This document shows, piece by piece, positions 35,922 through 43,652 of a DNA stretch of 64,000 bases. The notes below the pieces were generated by a model, which saw nothing but the letters and a program-made list of their open reading frames with translations, was not told the origin of the DNA and did no database searches. Positions within the stretch are counted from its first letter, which is position 1, and the number at the start of each line of letters is the position of its first letter. The stretch covers positions 248,001 to 312,000 of the forward strand of contig NZ_JAAQPI010000007.1 of NCBI RefSeq assembly GCF_011683955.1. The letters are read 5' to 3'. Source of the DNA: Pseudomaricurvus alkylphenolicus. GTDB lineage: Bacteria > Pseudomonadota > Gammaproteobacteria > Pseudomonadales > Cellvibrionaceae. Position numbers and translations under genes: made by a program.

Positions 35922-36698
35922 ATGCCTTCGAACCGGCAGTTTTATCGCCGCAGTCCAATTGCGCGGCAGCAGCAGCGGGTGACCTTCGGCGATATTCGGC
36001 GCCGTTTCGATTTCCGCTCCGTCAGTATTGGCCGCTGGGTGACAGAGCCCGAACAGGAGCGCGCCGCCGGGCTCTTTTACGATGCCCTGGTGGACTTGAT
36101 GGCCATACTCCAGGGCCCTGAGAACCTGATCTCGCTGCGAAGCACCCTGTCGTTTCAATACGGCATTGGTGGCCGCCCCGGTATCTCCGCTCACTACGAT
36201 CTGTCACAGCGCAGTTTCTCACTGGCCAAGAACGCCGGACCCGGCAGTATCGCTCATGAGTGGTTTCACGCCCTGGATCATTACCTGGGTACCAAGGCCT
36301 TTAGTGATGCGCCCCAACAGATGTTTGCCTCGCAAGCCTGGCTCAAGGATGCAACCCCTGTCGCGCACCCACTCAACGATCTGCTGTTTAAATGCTTCCA
36401 GGCCATCATGCTGGATGAGGCGGGTGATCAGCCCAGCGAGCTGTTTCAGATATCCTCCCGGGTGGACCGAGACAACGGCATCGTTTATTACAGTCAGCCC
36501 GAAGAGCTGTGCGCCCGAGCCTTTGAAGCCTTTATCCAGGACGCAGCCATTCGCAATAATTTTCTGGTAAAAGGCACCAAGGAAAGCGAAGAAGCCAAAA
36601 TGGGGCTCTACCCTCAAGGCGAGCACCGAGCCCGGATTGCCACCGCCTTTAACCAGTACTTCGCTGCCTTGGGCGGCGCCCTTCGCAGAGGCGCGTAA
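35922..36698 (+). CDS. CLCA_X/LPD1-like protein with HExxH motif
   Basis: The 258-aa protein contains GSIAHEWFHALDHYLGTK, an HExxH zinc-metalloprotease motif (His112, Glu113, His116, with a further Asp119/His120). It is flanked by YGIGGRPGISAHYD and by a late YYSQPEELCARAFEAFI segment. This pattern is shared with LPD1-type domains of polyvalent proteins and with the poorly described CLCA_X family. Peptidase activity is inferred from the motif. It starts 3 bp after the 58-aa gene and has no clear ribosome site of its own, so it is probably translated by coupling and shares the LexA-controlled promoter. Its 3' end overlaps the convergent malonyl-CoA decarboxylase gene by 50 bp. Confidence 0.72.
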   Translation: MPSNRQFYRRSPIARQQQRVTFGDIRRRFDFRSVSIGRWVTEPEQERAAGLFYDALVDLMAILQGPENLISLRSTLSFQYGIGGRPGISAHYDLSQRSFSLAKNAGPGSIAHEWFHALDHYLGTKAFSDAPQQMFASQAWLKDATPVAHPLNDLLFKCFQAIMLDEAGDQPSELFQISSRVDRDNGIVYYSQPEELCARAFEAFIQDAAIRNNFLVKGTKESEEAKMGLYPQGEHRARIATAFNQYFAALGGALRRGA

Positions 36699-37971
36699 CC
36701 ACATCAGAGGCAGCCACCGTCCCCTGATTCACAAACTCCTCGTGGTTCTTTTCCACCGTCGGCAAGTCGTATTGATAGTTGACCAAAATGCCATAGGACT
36801 GAGCCAGGCCATTTTCTGACAGATCACCCTGCCAGTTAAGCCGCTCCAGTCGCGCACCGTTGCCTAAATGGAACCGGGCCACCGGATCTCTGGGTTGTTC
36901 AGCGCGTTTGGCCAGGCACAAATATTGTGCGCATAGGCGCATTAGCAGGCTCTGCATTTCTGACGATTGCTGGAGATACCATTGCGGATCGTTCAAGGCC
37001 TCAATTAGTGCTCTGTCGTCGGCGTTGATCAGAGGACTGGAGTCTTCCCCCAATTGCGCCCGCAGCCAGGTCCGGAACCCGGGAATGGGTGACAAGGTTG
37101 CGAACTGCTTGAGCTGGGGTAACTCCGCCTGAAGCTCCATCACCACCTGCTTGATCAGAAAGTTGCCAAAACTGATGCCTGTCAGGCCCTCCTGACAGTT
37201 GCTGATTGAGTAGAAAATGGCGGTGTCCACCTGATCGTCCAGTGGTCGTTCCGGGGCTTCCAATAGGGTTTGTACATTGTCTGCCAGGCCATTCACCAAC
37301 GCCACTTCCACAAAGATCAGGGGCTCTTCCGGCAGTGCCGGGTGGAAGAATGCAAAGCAGCGTCGATCACTGGCCAGACGCCGACGCAGGTCATCCCATC
37401 CGTCCATTTCATGCACCGCCTCATAGGCAATCAGCTTTTCCAGGATCAGAGCGGGCGTTTTCCAGTCGATGGCCTGCAAACTCAGGAATCCGCGATTAAA
37501 CCAGGAAGATAGCAAGTGCTTGAGGTCTTCATTGACCGGTTTGAAGGAGGCATCTTCTTTTAAGAGACCCAATAAATCCCGCCTCATCGCCACCAGCGTT
37601 GAGGTGCCTTCGGGGGCCATATTGATCCGCCGAAACAGATGCTGTCGCGGCGCCTCCAGCGCGCGGCTCAAGTCTGACAATGAAGCCGAATCGCGATTGA
37701 GCCGAAAACGTTCCGCGCTCTCAATGACACGATCCGCATTGACACTGTATTGCTCCAACAGCAGTTGAAAGAACTCGCGCTTTTGCTCCAAAGTCATCTG
37801 CTGGTAACGTTCAACCACCTGCCGGGCCAATGCCGTGCCCAGAGCTTCTCCTTTGCGGGAGTAGAGTTCCGAGCACAACTGCTTAAGTGATTTTTCAGGT
37901 TCCCGCTCTCGCCTGCGCAGCAGTTTGCTGCCGGCCTCTGCCACGGAATTCAGCCAAAGATTAAATCCCAT
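36649..37971 (-). CDS. malonyl-CoA decarboxylase
   Basis: The 440-aa protein is an MCD-family enzyme, converting malonyl-CoA to acetyl-CoA and CO2. Visible family marks are FFHPALPEEPLIFVEVAL, SNCQEGLTGISFGNFLIKQV, SPIPGF and the histidine region FHLGNGARLERLNW. Two starts are possible. The ATG at 37971 has GGAGG 15 bases upstream; an ATG at 38013 would overlap the MatB gene by 37 bp and has no ribosome site. It directly follows matB in the same operon, as in rhizobial mat operons, where the pair turns malonate into acetyl-CoA. Confidence 0.92.
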   Translation of the reverse strand: MGFNLWLNSVAEAGSKLLRRREREPEKSLKQLCSELYSRKGEALGTALARQVVERYQQMTLEQKREFFQLLLEQYSVNADRVIESAERFRLNRDSASLSDLSRALEAPRQHLFRRINMAPEGTSTLVAMRRDLLGLLKEDASFKPVNEDLKHLLSSWFNRGFLSLQAIDWKTPALILEKLIAYEAVHEMDGWDDLRRRLASDRRCFAFFHPALPEEPLIFVEVALVNGLADNVQTLLEAPERPLDDQVDTAIFYSISNCQEGLTGISFGNFLIKQVVMELQAELPQLKQFATLSPIPGFRTWLRAQLGEDSSPLINADDRALIEALNDPQWYLQQSSEMQSLLMRLCAQYLCLAKRAEQPRDPVARFHLGNGARLERLNWQGDLSENGLAQSYGILVNYQYDLPTVEKNHEEFVNQGTVAASDVVTRLCEGRRPRQRSTG

Positions 37972-37976
37972 AGTGA

Positions 37977-39509
37977 CTAGTGAGAACCTCCGGACAGACA
38001 GTCCGCGTAGCATTCGCGCAAAACGTTTTTCTGCACCTTGCCCATGGTATTGCGCGGAAGTTCATCCACATAAAAGACTTTTTTGGGGACTTTAAAGTTC
38101 GCCAGATTCTGTTTAACCGCATCAATTAACTGCGCGGGTTCTGCTGAGCATCCACTCTGCGGCACAACAACCGCAACCACCGCCTCACCAAAGTCAGCGT
38201 GGGCAACTCCAATAACCGCGCTTTCCGAAACTCCATCCAGATCATCGATAAAGGCCTCGATTTCCTTCGGGTACACATTCAGCCCGCCACTGATAATCAT
38301 GTCCTTGGCTCGGCCGACAATCGCCACATAGCCATCTTCGTCCACACGGCCTTTGTCCCCGGTATTGAAAAATCCGTCTTCCGTAAAATCCTCGGCGGTT
38401 TTCTCTGGCATACCCCAGTAGCCCTTAAATACGTTGCGCCCCCTGACTTGCAGATTGCCAATCTCACCTATCGGCAGAGGTTGATTCTGTACATCGGCAA
38501 TACGGACCTCTACACCCGGCAGTGGCAAGCCTACTGTCCCCGCCTTACGCTCACCTTCCAGGGGATTGCTGGTGTTCATATTGGTTTCGGTCATGCCATA
38601 GCGCTCAAGAATGGTATGGCCAGTGCGCTCGCGGAAGGCATTGAAGACTTCCACCAACAAAGGTGCAGAGCCGGAAATGGCCAATCGCAGCGAGCGGCAC
38701 TCTTCCCGACCGAACTGCGCTTCTTCCAGCAGTCGTGTGTAATAGGTCGGCACGCCCATCATCACTGTACAGTCAGGCAACGCCGCCATCACGGCTTTAC
38801 TGTTGAACGAGGGTAGCCAACGCATGCGCGCACCACTCATTAGTACACAGCCAAGGGCGACAAATAAGCCGTGAACATGGAATATAGGCAAGGCGTGAAG
38901 CAAGCAATCATCCGCACTAAACCCCCAGGCTTCGACCAGCGTTTGCGCGTTGGCTGCCAGGTTTTCGTGAGTCAACATAATACCTTTGGGGCGACCCGTG
39001 GTGCCGGAGGAATACAGCAGAGCCGCCAGATCATCCGCTGCCCGGGCTACGGTGTCAAAATCAGCGGGGTAATTGGCTGAGCGTTCGGTCAAACTGCCCT
39101 GGCCGTCGGCATCCAGCGTCAATACCGGAATGCCTTGCTCCGCCACCAACTCACTCATGGTGTTCTCAGCATCACTGCCGCAAACCACCAGCGAAGGCGC
39201 GGCATTGCTGAGGAAGTACTCCAACTCACTGCGCTGGTAAGCGCTGTTAAGTGGATGGAACACCAGACCGGCTCGCAAACACGCCAGATATAACCACAAC
39301 GCCGTCGGGCTCTTTGGCACCTGCACGGTAACGCGATCACCGGGCTTAAGGCCCAGGGAGACCATAAATCCGGCCAGGCGCGACGACTCCTGCTCCGCGT
39401 CACCATAGCAATAGATCACGCCTTCATCGGTCTCCATCAGAGGTTGGTTGAGGTCACTGGGAAAATGTTGCCGAAAACCGCTGTACAGATTGTGGTCCTG
39501 TTGCGTCAT
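37977..39509 (-). CDS. matB: malonate--CoA ligase (malonyl-CoA synthetase)
   Basis: The 510-aa adenylate-forming enzyme has SSGTTGRPKGIMLTHENL (ATP-binding loop), the malonyl-CoA-synthetase-type RYGMTETNMNTSNP motif (about residue 300), TGDKG and a C-terminal GKVQKNVLRE with the catalytic lysine. It activates malonate with CoA and ATP. GGCAGG precedes the ATG. It is divergent from an AraC regulator, and a TTGAC direct repeat lies 75 bp upstream of its start. The malonyl-CoA decarboxylase gene follows within 6 bp. Confidence 0.9.
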   Translation of the reverse strand: MTQQDHNLYSGFRQHFPSDLNQPLMETDEGVIYCYGDAEQESSRLAGFMVSLGLKPGDRVTVQVPKSPTALWLYLACLRAGLVFHPLNSAYQRSELEYFLSNAAPSLVVCGSDAENTMSELVAEQGIPVLTLDADGQGSLTERSANYPADFDTVARAADDLAALLYSSGTTGRPKGIMLTHENLAANAQTLVEAWGFSADDCLLHALPIFHVHGLFVALGCVLMSGARMRWLPSFNSKAVMAALPDCTVMMGVPTYYTRLLEEAQFGREECRSLRLAISGSAPLLVEVFNAFRERTGHTILERYGMTETNMNTSNPLEGERKAGTVGLPLPGVEVRIADVQNQPLPIGEIGNLQVRGRNVFKGYWGMPEKTAEDFTEDGFFNTGDKGRVDEDGYVAIVGRAKDMIISGGLNVYPKEIEAFIDDLDGVSESAVIGVAHADFGEAVVAVVVPQSGCSAEPAQLIDAVKQNLANFKVPKKVFYVDELPRNTMGKVQKNVLRECYADCLSGGSH

Positions 39510-39584
39510 GTCCTGCCTGCCCTTTGTTGATCAGTTATGCATTAAACAAAAGATGAGTATAGTTGCCCACCGGGGATTTGGGCT

Positions 39585-39616
39585 TTGACATTAGCGGTCA
39601 AGCTCTTGACGCGATA
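39585..39616 (+). promoter_or_regulatory. TTGAC direct-repeat operator upstream of matB
   Basis: TTGACA at 39585 and TTGACG at 39606 lie exactly 21 bp apart with GGTCA between them. The 32-bp element matches 45864-45895 (upstream of TonB receptor 2) at 23 of 32 positions, in the same orientation and at nearly the same distance from the start codon of a minus-strand gene (75 versus 69 bp). This is the architecture of AraC-family operators. The AraC gene at 39657 is the likely binder. Confidence 0.65.
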
Positions 39617-39656
39617 ACCGTTGACGCCCGGGGCGGGGCAAACATACACTGAGGAC

Positions 39657-40673
39657 ATGAAACTTTCACCCACACTCTCTTCTCGGCATGTCCTCTACGT
39701 CAGGGATCATCTGGTTGACCAGGGGGCTGATCCCAAGGCAGTCTTCCACAGTGCCGAACTGGATCTGGAGGCTCAGCTGGCACACAACACTCCCCTGCCG
39801 GTCGCCGACTTTGCACGGCTGCTGAGGGTCGGTGCAGCCGAGCTTAACGACGATTACTTTGGTATGCATGTCGCCCGCGGCTTCCATCATGAAAGCAGTG
39901 GCCTGATGATTTTGACCATTTTGTCGGCCCCCAGTGTGGAAGCGGGATTAAAGACTCTGGTTCGATATGACAAGTATATCGATCCCGGCATCGATACCCG
40001 CCTGGCCCTGAATCCCGATGGCTGTGAACTCTCGCTGACGCTGCTCGACCCGCTTAATACGGAACGCAGCCAACTCAATGAATACTTGATCACTCTACTG
40101 TTGCAACTGCTGAGAACCGCCACTCGCCTCGACATCAGTCCCAAAGAGGTACGACTGCAGCACGCTGCCACTCGCCCCAAAGGCGCCCTGGCCGATTTTT
40201 TTGATTCACCCATACACTTTAACTGTGAACGCAACGCGCTGGTGTTTGACAATGCCCTGCTAAAGGAAACCTTTGTCACTTCTCATCAGTTGCTCTACAG
40301 CTTGTTAACCAAGGCTCTGCAGAGCTATCTTTCCTCCACCGGAGAAGAACACGACTTTATCGATCTGGTGTGCCGGGAAATTATCAAGCAAACCGAAAAG
40401 GAAACACCCAATATCGAAACGGTGGCCAATAACCTGTCCATGTCGGTTCGCACACTGCGCCGTCATCTATCGGACGAAGGCTACAGTTTTCAGGATATCA
40501 AGCGGGTCGCGAAAGAGAATCAGGCAAAGTACTTCCTGACCCATACCAACATGGGCCAGGCAGAAATCGCCTATGAGTTGGGTTATTCCGAAGTCAGCGC
40601 ATTTTCACGCGCTTTTCGCTCCTGGACGGGAGAAACGCCGCAAGTCTATCGGGAAAAGCACACCTCAGAGTGA
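39657..40673 (+). CDS. AraC family regulator of the malonate-type cluster
   Basis: The 338-aa protein has an N-terminal arabinose-binding-like sensor domain (residues about 15-200) and a C-terminal AraC DNA-binding domain. The latter includes NIETVANNLSMSVRTLRRHLSDEGYSF and QAEIAYELGYSEVSAFSRAFRSWTG. It is divergent from matB, with the operator in between, and its end overlaps the convergent AtoE-type gene by 9 bp. I use the ATG at 39657; the GAGGA just before it is closer than usual. It probably activates matB-mcd, the receptor at 43653 and perhaps the amidase/carrier pair. Confidence 0.88.
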   Translation: MKLSPTLSSRHVLYVRDHLVDQGADPKAVFHSAELDLEAQLAHNTPLPVADFARLLRVGAAELNDDYFGMHVARGFHHESSGLMILTILSAPSVEAGLKTLVRYDKYIDPGIDTRLALNPDGCELSLTLLDPLNTERSQLNEYLITLLLQLLRTATRLDISPKEVRLQHAATRPKGALADFFDSPIHFNCERNALVFDNALLKETFVTSHQLLYSLLTKALQSYLSSTGEEHDFIDLVCREIIKQTEKETPNIETVANNLSMSVRTLRRHLSDEGYSFQDIKRVAKENQAKYFLTHTNMGQAEIAYELGYSEVSAFSRAFRSWTGETPQVYREKHTSE

Positions 40674-42077
40674 TGCAACCAGTAACAACCCGCCACCGAA
40701 AATAAAAAAGCAAAGCCCGAAGATGATAAACGTGTAACCCATAATGTGTTTGAGTTTCAGACCGGCGATGGCAAGCAACGGAATCATCGGCAGCGGCTGA
40801 ATCATATTGGACCACTGGTCGCCATAAGCAACACCCATCACCACCAGAGAAATGTCCACCTCCAGAGCTTTGGCCGCCTCTACAAATACCGGCCCCTGCA
40901 CCGCCCACTGTGCACCGCCGGAAGGAATAAAGATATTGACCACACCGGCGGATACGAACGCCCAAAACGGCAAGGTTACTTCTGTCGCCACGCTGGCGAA
41001 CCAGTCAGACAGTGTATTCACGAGCCCACTGTCCATCATCACCCCCATGATTCCGGCGTAAAAGGGGTACAGCAAAAGAATGGGGCCCACGGTGCGAGCG
41101 CCATCGGTGATAAGATCAATGTAGTGCTTGGCACTGTTGCATAGCAGTAACCCGGCGCACAACAGACTCCAGTTAACAACGTCCAGCGTCAGGCTGAAAC
41201 CGTTGCGGGTGAACCAGCTGATAAGGTAGGCACCGATCAATGCGGCCACCAGTAACGGTAAAACGCGAGTGTTCTCCAGCTTTGCTACCGGTCGATCGGT
41301 TGCAGGGTCGGCGCTTTCGGTTTGGGGTGACTCCGGGGAGGGCGTGTATTCAATCAAGCGATTTTTAGATGGGTGCATGCAGGCACAGATAATGGCGACT
41401 CCGGTGAGCGTCACCAATGCGATCAGCAGGTTCCAACCGGAGAATATTGTCTCCGTCACCGGTATCAGGCCGCCGATGGCGTCCTCCATTCCATTTCCGG
41501 GGGTGGCAACAAACAGCGCGGCACTGGATGAGTAGCCCATATGCCATATCACAAAGCCACCATAGGCACTCGCCACCAGCAGGGGATAATGCAACTTCAG
41601 CCCCCGCTCTGCACCACCGGCAGCGACGTTGCGAGCGATAATGGCCCCGGCGATTAAACCCAGGGGCCAGCAGATGTAGCTGAAGAGACCTGCGCACAGA
41701 ACGACCGTGACATAAGCGCGAAAGGCGGTGGTCGGTACTCTGCCAATATAATGCAGAAGTTGTTGGATCAACGCGGTATGAGCCAGGGCAAATGCGGCAA
41801 TCACCATAAACGCCATTTGCGAGCCGAAAGCTAACAGGGAAGACAGGGAATGTCCCCACGCGTCCAGAGCTTCCACGGGGGTGATCGCAGTGGTTCCCAA
41901 CACCAATGCCAGCGTGAGAAAGCTCAACAGAATCGTAAAGACAAACACGTCCGGGTAGTACTTTTCCACCAACACAACCAGCGGCGAGACAATTCTGTCA
42001 AGCAGACTGACGGATTCCTGCTCCCGGGATACTCCCGCGCTGTACGCCATGATGTTCTCGGTTTTGGTTTCTCTCAC
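40665..42077 (-). CDS. AtoE-type short-chain fatty acid transporter
   Basis: The 470-aa inner-membrane protein has about 12 hydrophobic segments and the features of the AtoE/short-chain fatty acid carrier family: VEKYYPDVFVFTILLSFLT, an HMGYSSSAALFVATPG block and a VNIFIPSGGAQWAVQGP block near the end. It probably brings in a small carboxylic acid. It begins at a GTG with AGGAA at good spacing; an internal ATG at 42050 is an alternative. It follows the amidase gene by 24 bp in the same operon, so its cargo may be malonate or the acid made by the amidase. Confidence 0.88.
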   Translation of the reverse strand: MRETKTENIMAYSAGVSREQESVSLLDRIVSPLVVLVEKYYPDVFVFTILLSFLTLALVLGTTAITPVEALDAWGHSLSSLLAFGSQMAFMVIAAFALAHTALIQQLLHYIGRVPTTAFRAYVTVVLCAGLFSYICWPLGLIAGAIIARNVAAGGAERGLKLHYPLLVASAYGGFVIWHMGYSSSAALFVATPGNGMEDAIGGLIPVTETIFSGWNLLIALVTLTGVAIICACMHPSKNRLIEYTPSPESPQTESADPATDRPVAKLENTRVLPLLVAALIGAYLISWFTRNGFSLTLDVVNWSLLCAGLLLCNSAKHYIDLITDGARTVGPILLLYPFYAGIMGVMMDSGLVNTLSDWFASVATEVTLPFWAFVSAGVVNIFIPSGGAQWAVQGPVFVEAAKALEVDISLVVMGVAYGDQWSNMIQPLPMIPLLAIAGLKLKHIMGYTFIIFGLCFFIFGGGLLLVASL

Positions 42078-42101
42078 AATGACTTCCTCACCTAATCAAC
42101 A

Positions 42102-43514
42102 TCACAGCGCGGGACGTTGACGGCCAAACTGAGTGGCCTGTTCAAACGCACTTGCCAGTTGTAGCACCTCCAAATCACTCTGGGGCTTGCCGACAATCTG
42201 TAGCCCCACCGGTAATCCTTCGGCCGTAAAACCGCAGGGCACGGAAATGGCCGGCAGCCCTGTTATGGATATCACACAGCAGATCTGCATCCAGTCCAGA
42301 TATGTCTGCATCTGCACGCCTTCGATCTCCCGCACCCACTCAATGTCGCCATCAAACGGCGCCACCTGGGTCGCGGGCAGTACCAGAAAATCGTAACGCT
42401 TGAAAAAGTCCAGGAACTGATGATAGATCGCCGTGCGTTTAACATCTGCCGCAGTGATGTCTGCGCCAGACAGACTCAAACCCTGTTCAATATTCCATAC
42501 CGCCGTGTCTTTGATATTAGCCCGTTGTTGCTCAAAAAAGGCGCGAGTCGACTGGGCAAAATAACTGGCCCGCAATACCTCAAATACTCCCATCGCGTCA
42601 CGCAGGTCTGGGTGCTCCCGGTCCAGCTGACAACCCAGGTCTCTAAAGATGCTTAATGCGCCCTCGCAGCGTTCCGCCACCGAGCGTTCCACCGGCAAAA
42701 AACCCAGGTCAGCGCTCCAGCCAATTCGGGCTCCCGAGAAGTCCCTCTCCAGTGACTGCGTAAACGTCTCTGCAGAGTCTGGCAATGACAAAGGATCACG
42801 ATTATCTGGCCCGGCCATCGCCGACAACAACAACGCGCAGTCTTTTACGGTGCGGGCCATCGGGCCCTCCACGGCGATGCGACTCTGCCAGGCCATATCC
42901 GTGGGCCACAGTGGCACGCGGCCCATGGACGGACGCAAGCCCACCACATTACAGAAGGCCGCGGGGTTACGCAGCGAGCCCCCCATGTCACTGCCATCGG
43001 CCAGGGGCACCATGCCCGCCGCCAAGGCAGCTGCCGCACCACCGCTACTGCCGCCGGCGGATTTGGACACATCGTAGGGGTTGTTGGTTTTACCGAACAA
43101 GGAGTTAAAGGTATGGGAGCCGGCGCCGAATTCCGGTGTATTGGTTTTTCCGATAATCAATGCACCCGCGGACTTTAAGCGCTCGACATAGAGCGTATCG
43201 AAGTCCGGCACAAAGTTCTCAAACACTCGCGAACCGCAGGTTGTGCGAATACCTTTGGTAAACGCAAGGTCTTTGACAGCCATGGGCAGCCCGTGCAGCG
43301 GCCCAATGCTTTCGCCCCTGGCTAGTGCGGCGTCGGCCTCATCCGCCTGTGTTAGCGCCTCCTCCGCCGGGATCAGGGTACAGATAGCGTTCACCGACGA
43401 ATTGACCCGCTCGATTCGTTCCAGAAACGCGCTCATGACTTCGCGAGCGGATAGGGCGCGTGTCGACAGAAGATGCGACAGATCAACGGCGTCCATATAG
43501 CAGATATCATTCAT
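42102..43514 (-). CDS. amidase (amidase signature family)
   Basis: The 470-aa protein shows the Ser-cisSer-Lys triad of amidase-signature hydrolases: Lys81 in MAVKD, the cis-serine Ser156 in SAGGSSGG, and nucleophile Ser180 in DMGGSLRNPA. The 24-residue distance between the two serines equals that in FAAH. These enzymes hydrolyse amides to acid and ammonia. Malonamidase E2, the family member that makes malonate from malonamate, is an appealing parallel because matB and malonyl-CoA decarboxylase are nearby, but the substrate cannot be read from sequence. AGAGGTAGGG precedes the ATG. Confidence 0.88.
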   Translation of the reverse strand: MNDICYMDAVDLSHLLSTRALSAREVMSAFLERIERVNSSVNAICTLIPAEEALTQADEADAALARGESIGPLHGLPMAVKDLAFTKGIRTTCGSRVFENFVPDFDTLYVERLKSAGALIIGKTNTPEFGAGSHTFNSLFGKTNNPYDVSKSAGGSSGGAAAALAAGMVPLADGSDMGGSLRNPAAFCNVVGLRPSMGRVPLWPTDMAWQSRIAVEGPMARTVKDCALLLSAMAGPDNRDPLSLPDSAETFTQSLERDFSGARIGWSADLGFLPVERSVAERCEGALSIFRDLGCQLDREHPDLRDAMGVFEVLRASYFAQSTRAFFEQQRANIKDTAVWNIEQGLSLSGADITAADVKRTAIYHQFLDFFKRYDFLVLPATQVAPFDGDIEWVREIEGVQMQTYLDWMQICCVISITGLPAISVPCGFTAEGLPVGLQIVGKPQSDLEVLQLASAFEQATQFGRQRPAL

Positions 43515-43577
43515 CGTTTTACCCTACCTCTGGTTTATCGTCTCTAACAACCATAGTCGTGCGAACTCTATTTCACT

Positions 43578-43601
43578 AAAAAAGAGTGGGCTGACGCCCA
43601 C
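43578..43601 (-). terminator. intrinsic terminator after TonB receptor 2
   Basis: Read on the minus strand, GTGGGC-gtca-GCCCAC forms a 6-bp GC stem with a 4-base loop, followed by TC and six Ts (43583-43578). It lies about 50 bp after the receptor stop and separates the receptor from the amidase operon. A second hairpin (AGCTCTGA at 43608, TCAGAGCT at 43626) sits just before it. Confidence 0.8.
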
Positions 43602-43652
43602 ATTAAGAGCTCTGAGAGGAGAGATTCAGAGCTTGCTCGTTTTGTCCAGGCC

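Noticed and set aside
36649-36698. Frameshift at the overlap of the CLCA_X-like and malonyl-CoA decarboxylase genes
   Set aside because: Both proteins are intact to normal family ends; a 50-bp convergent overlap is enough to explain the pattern.
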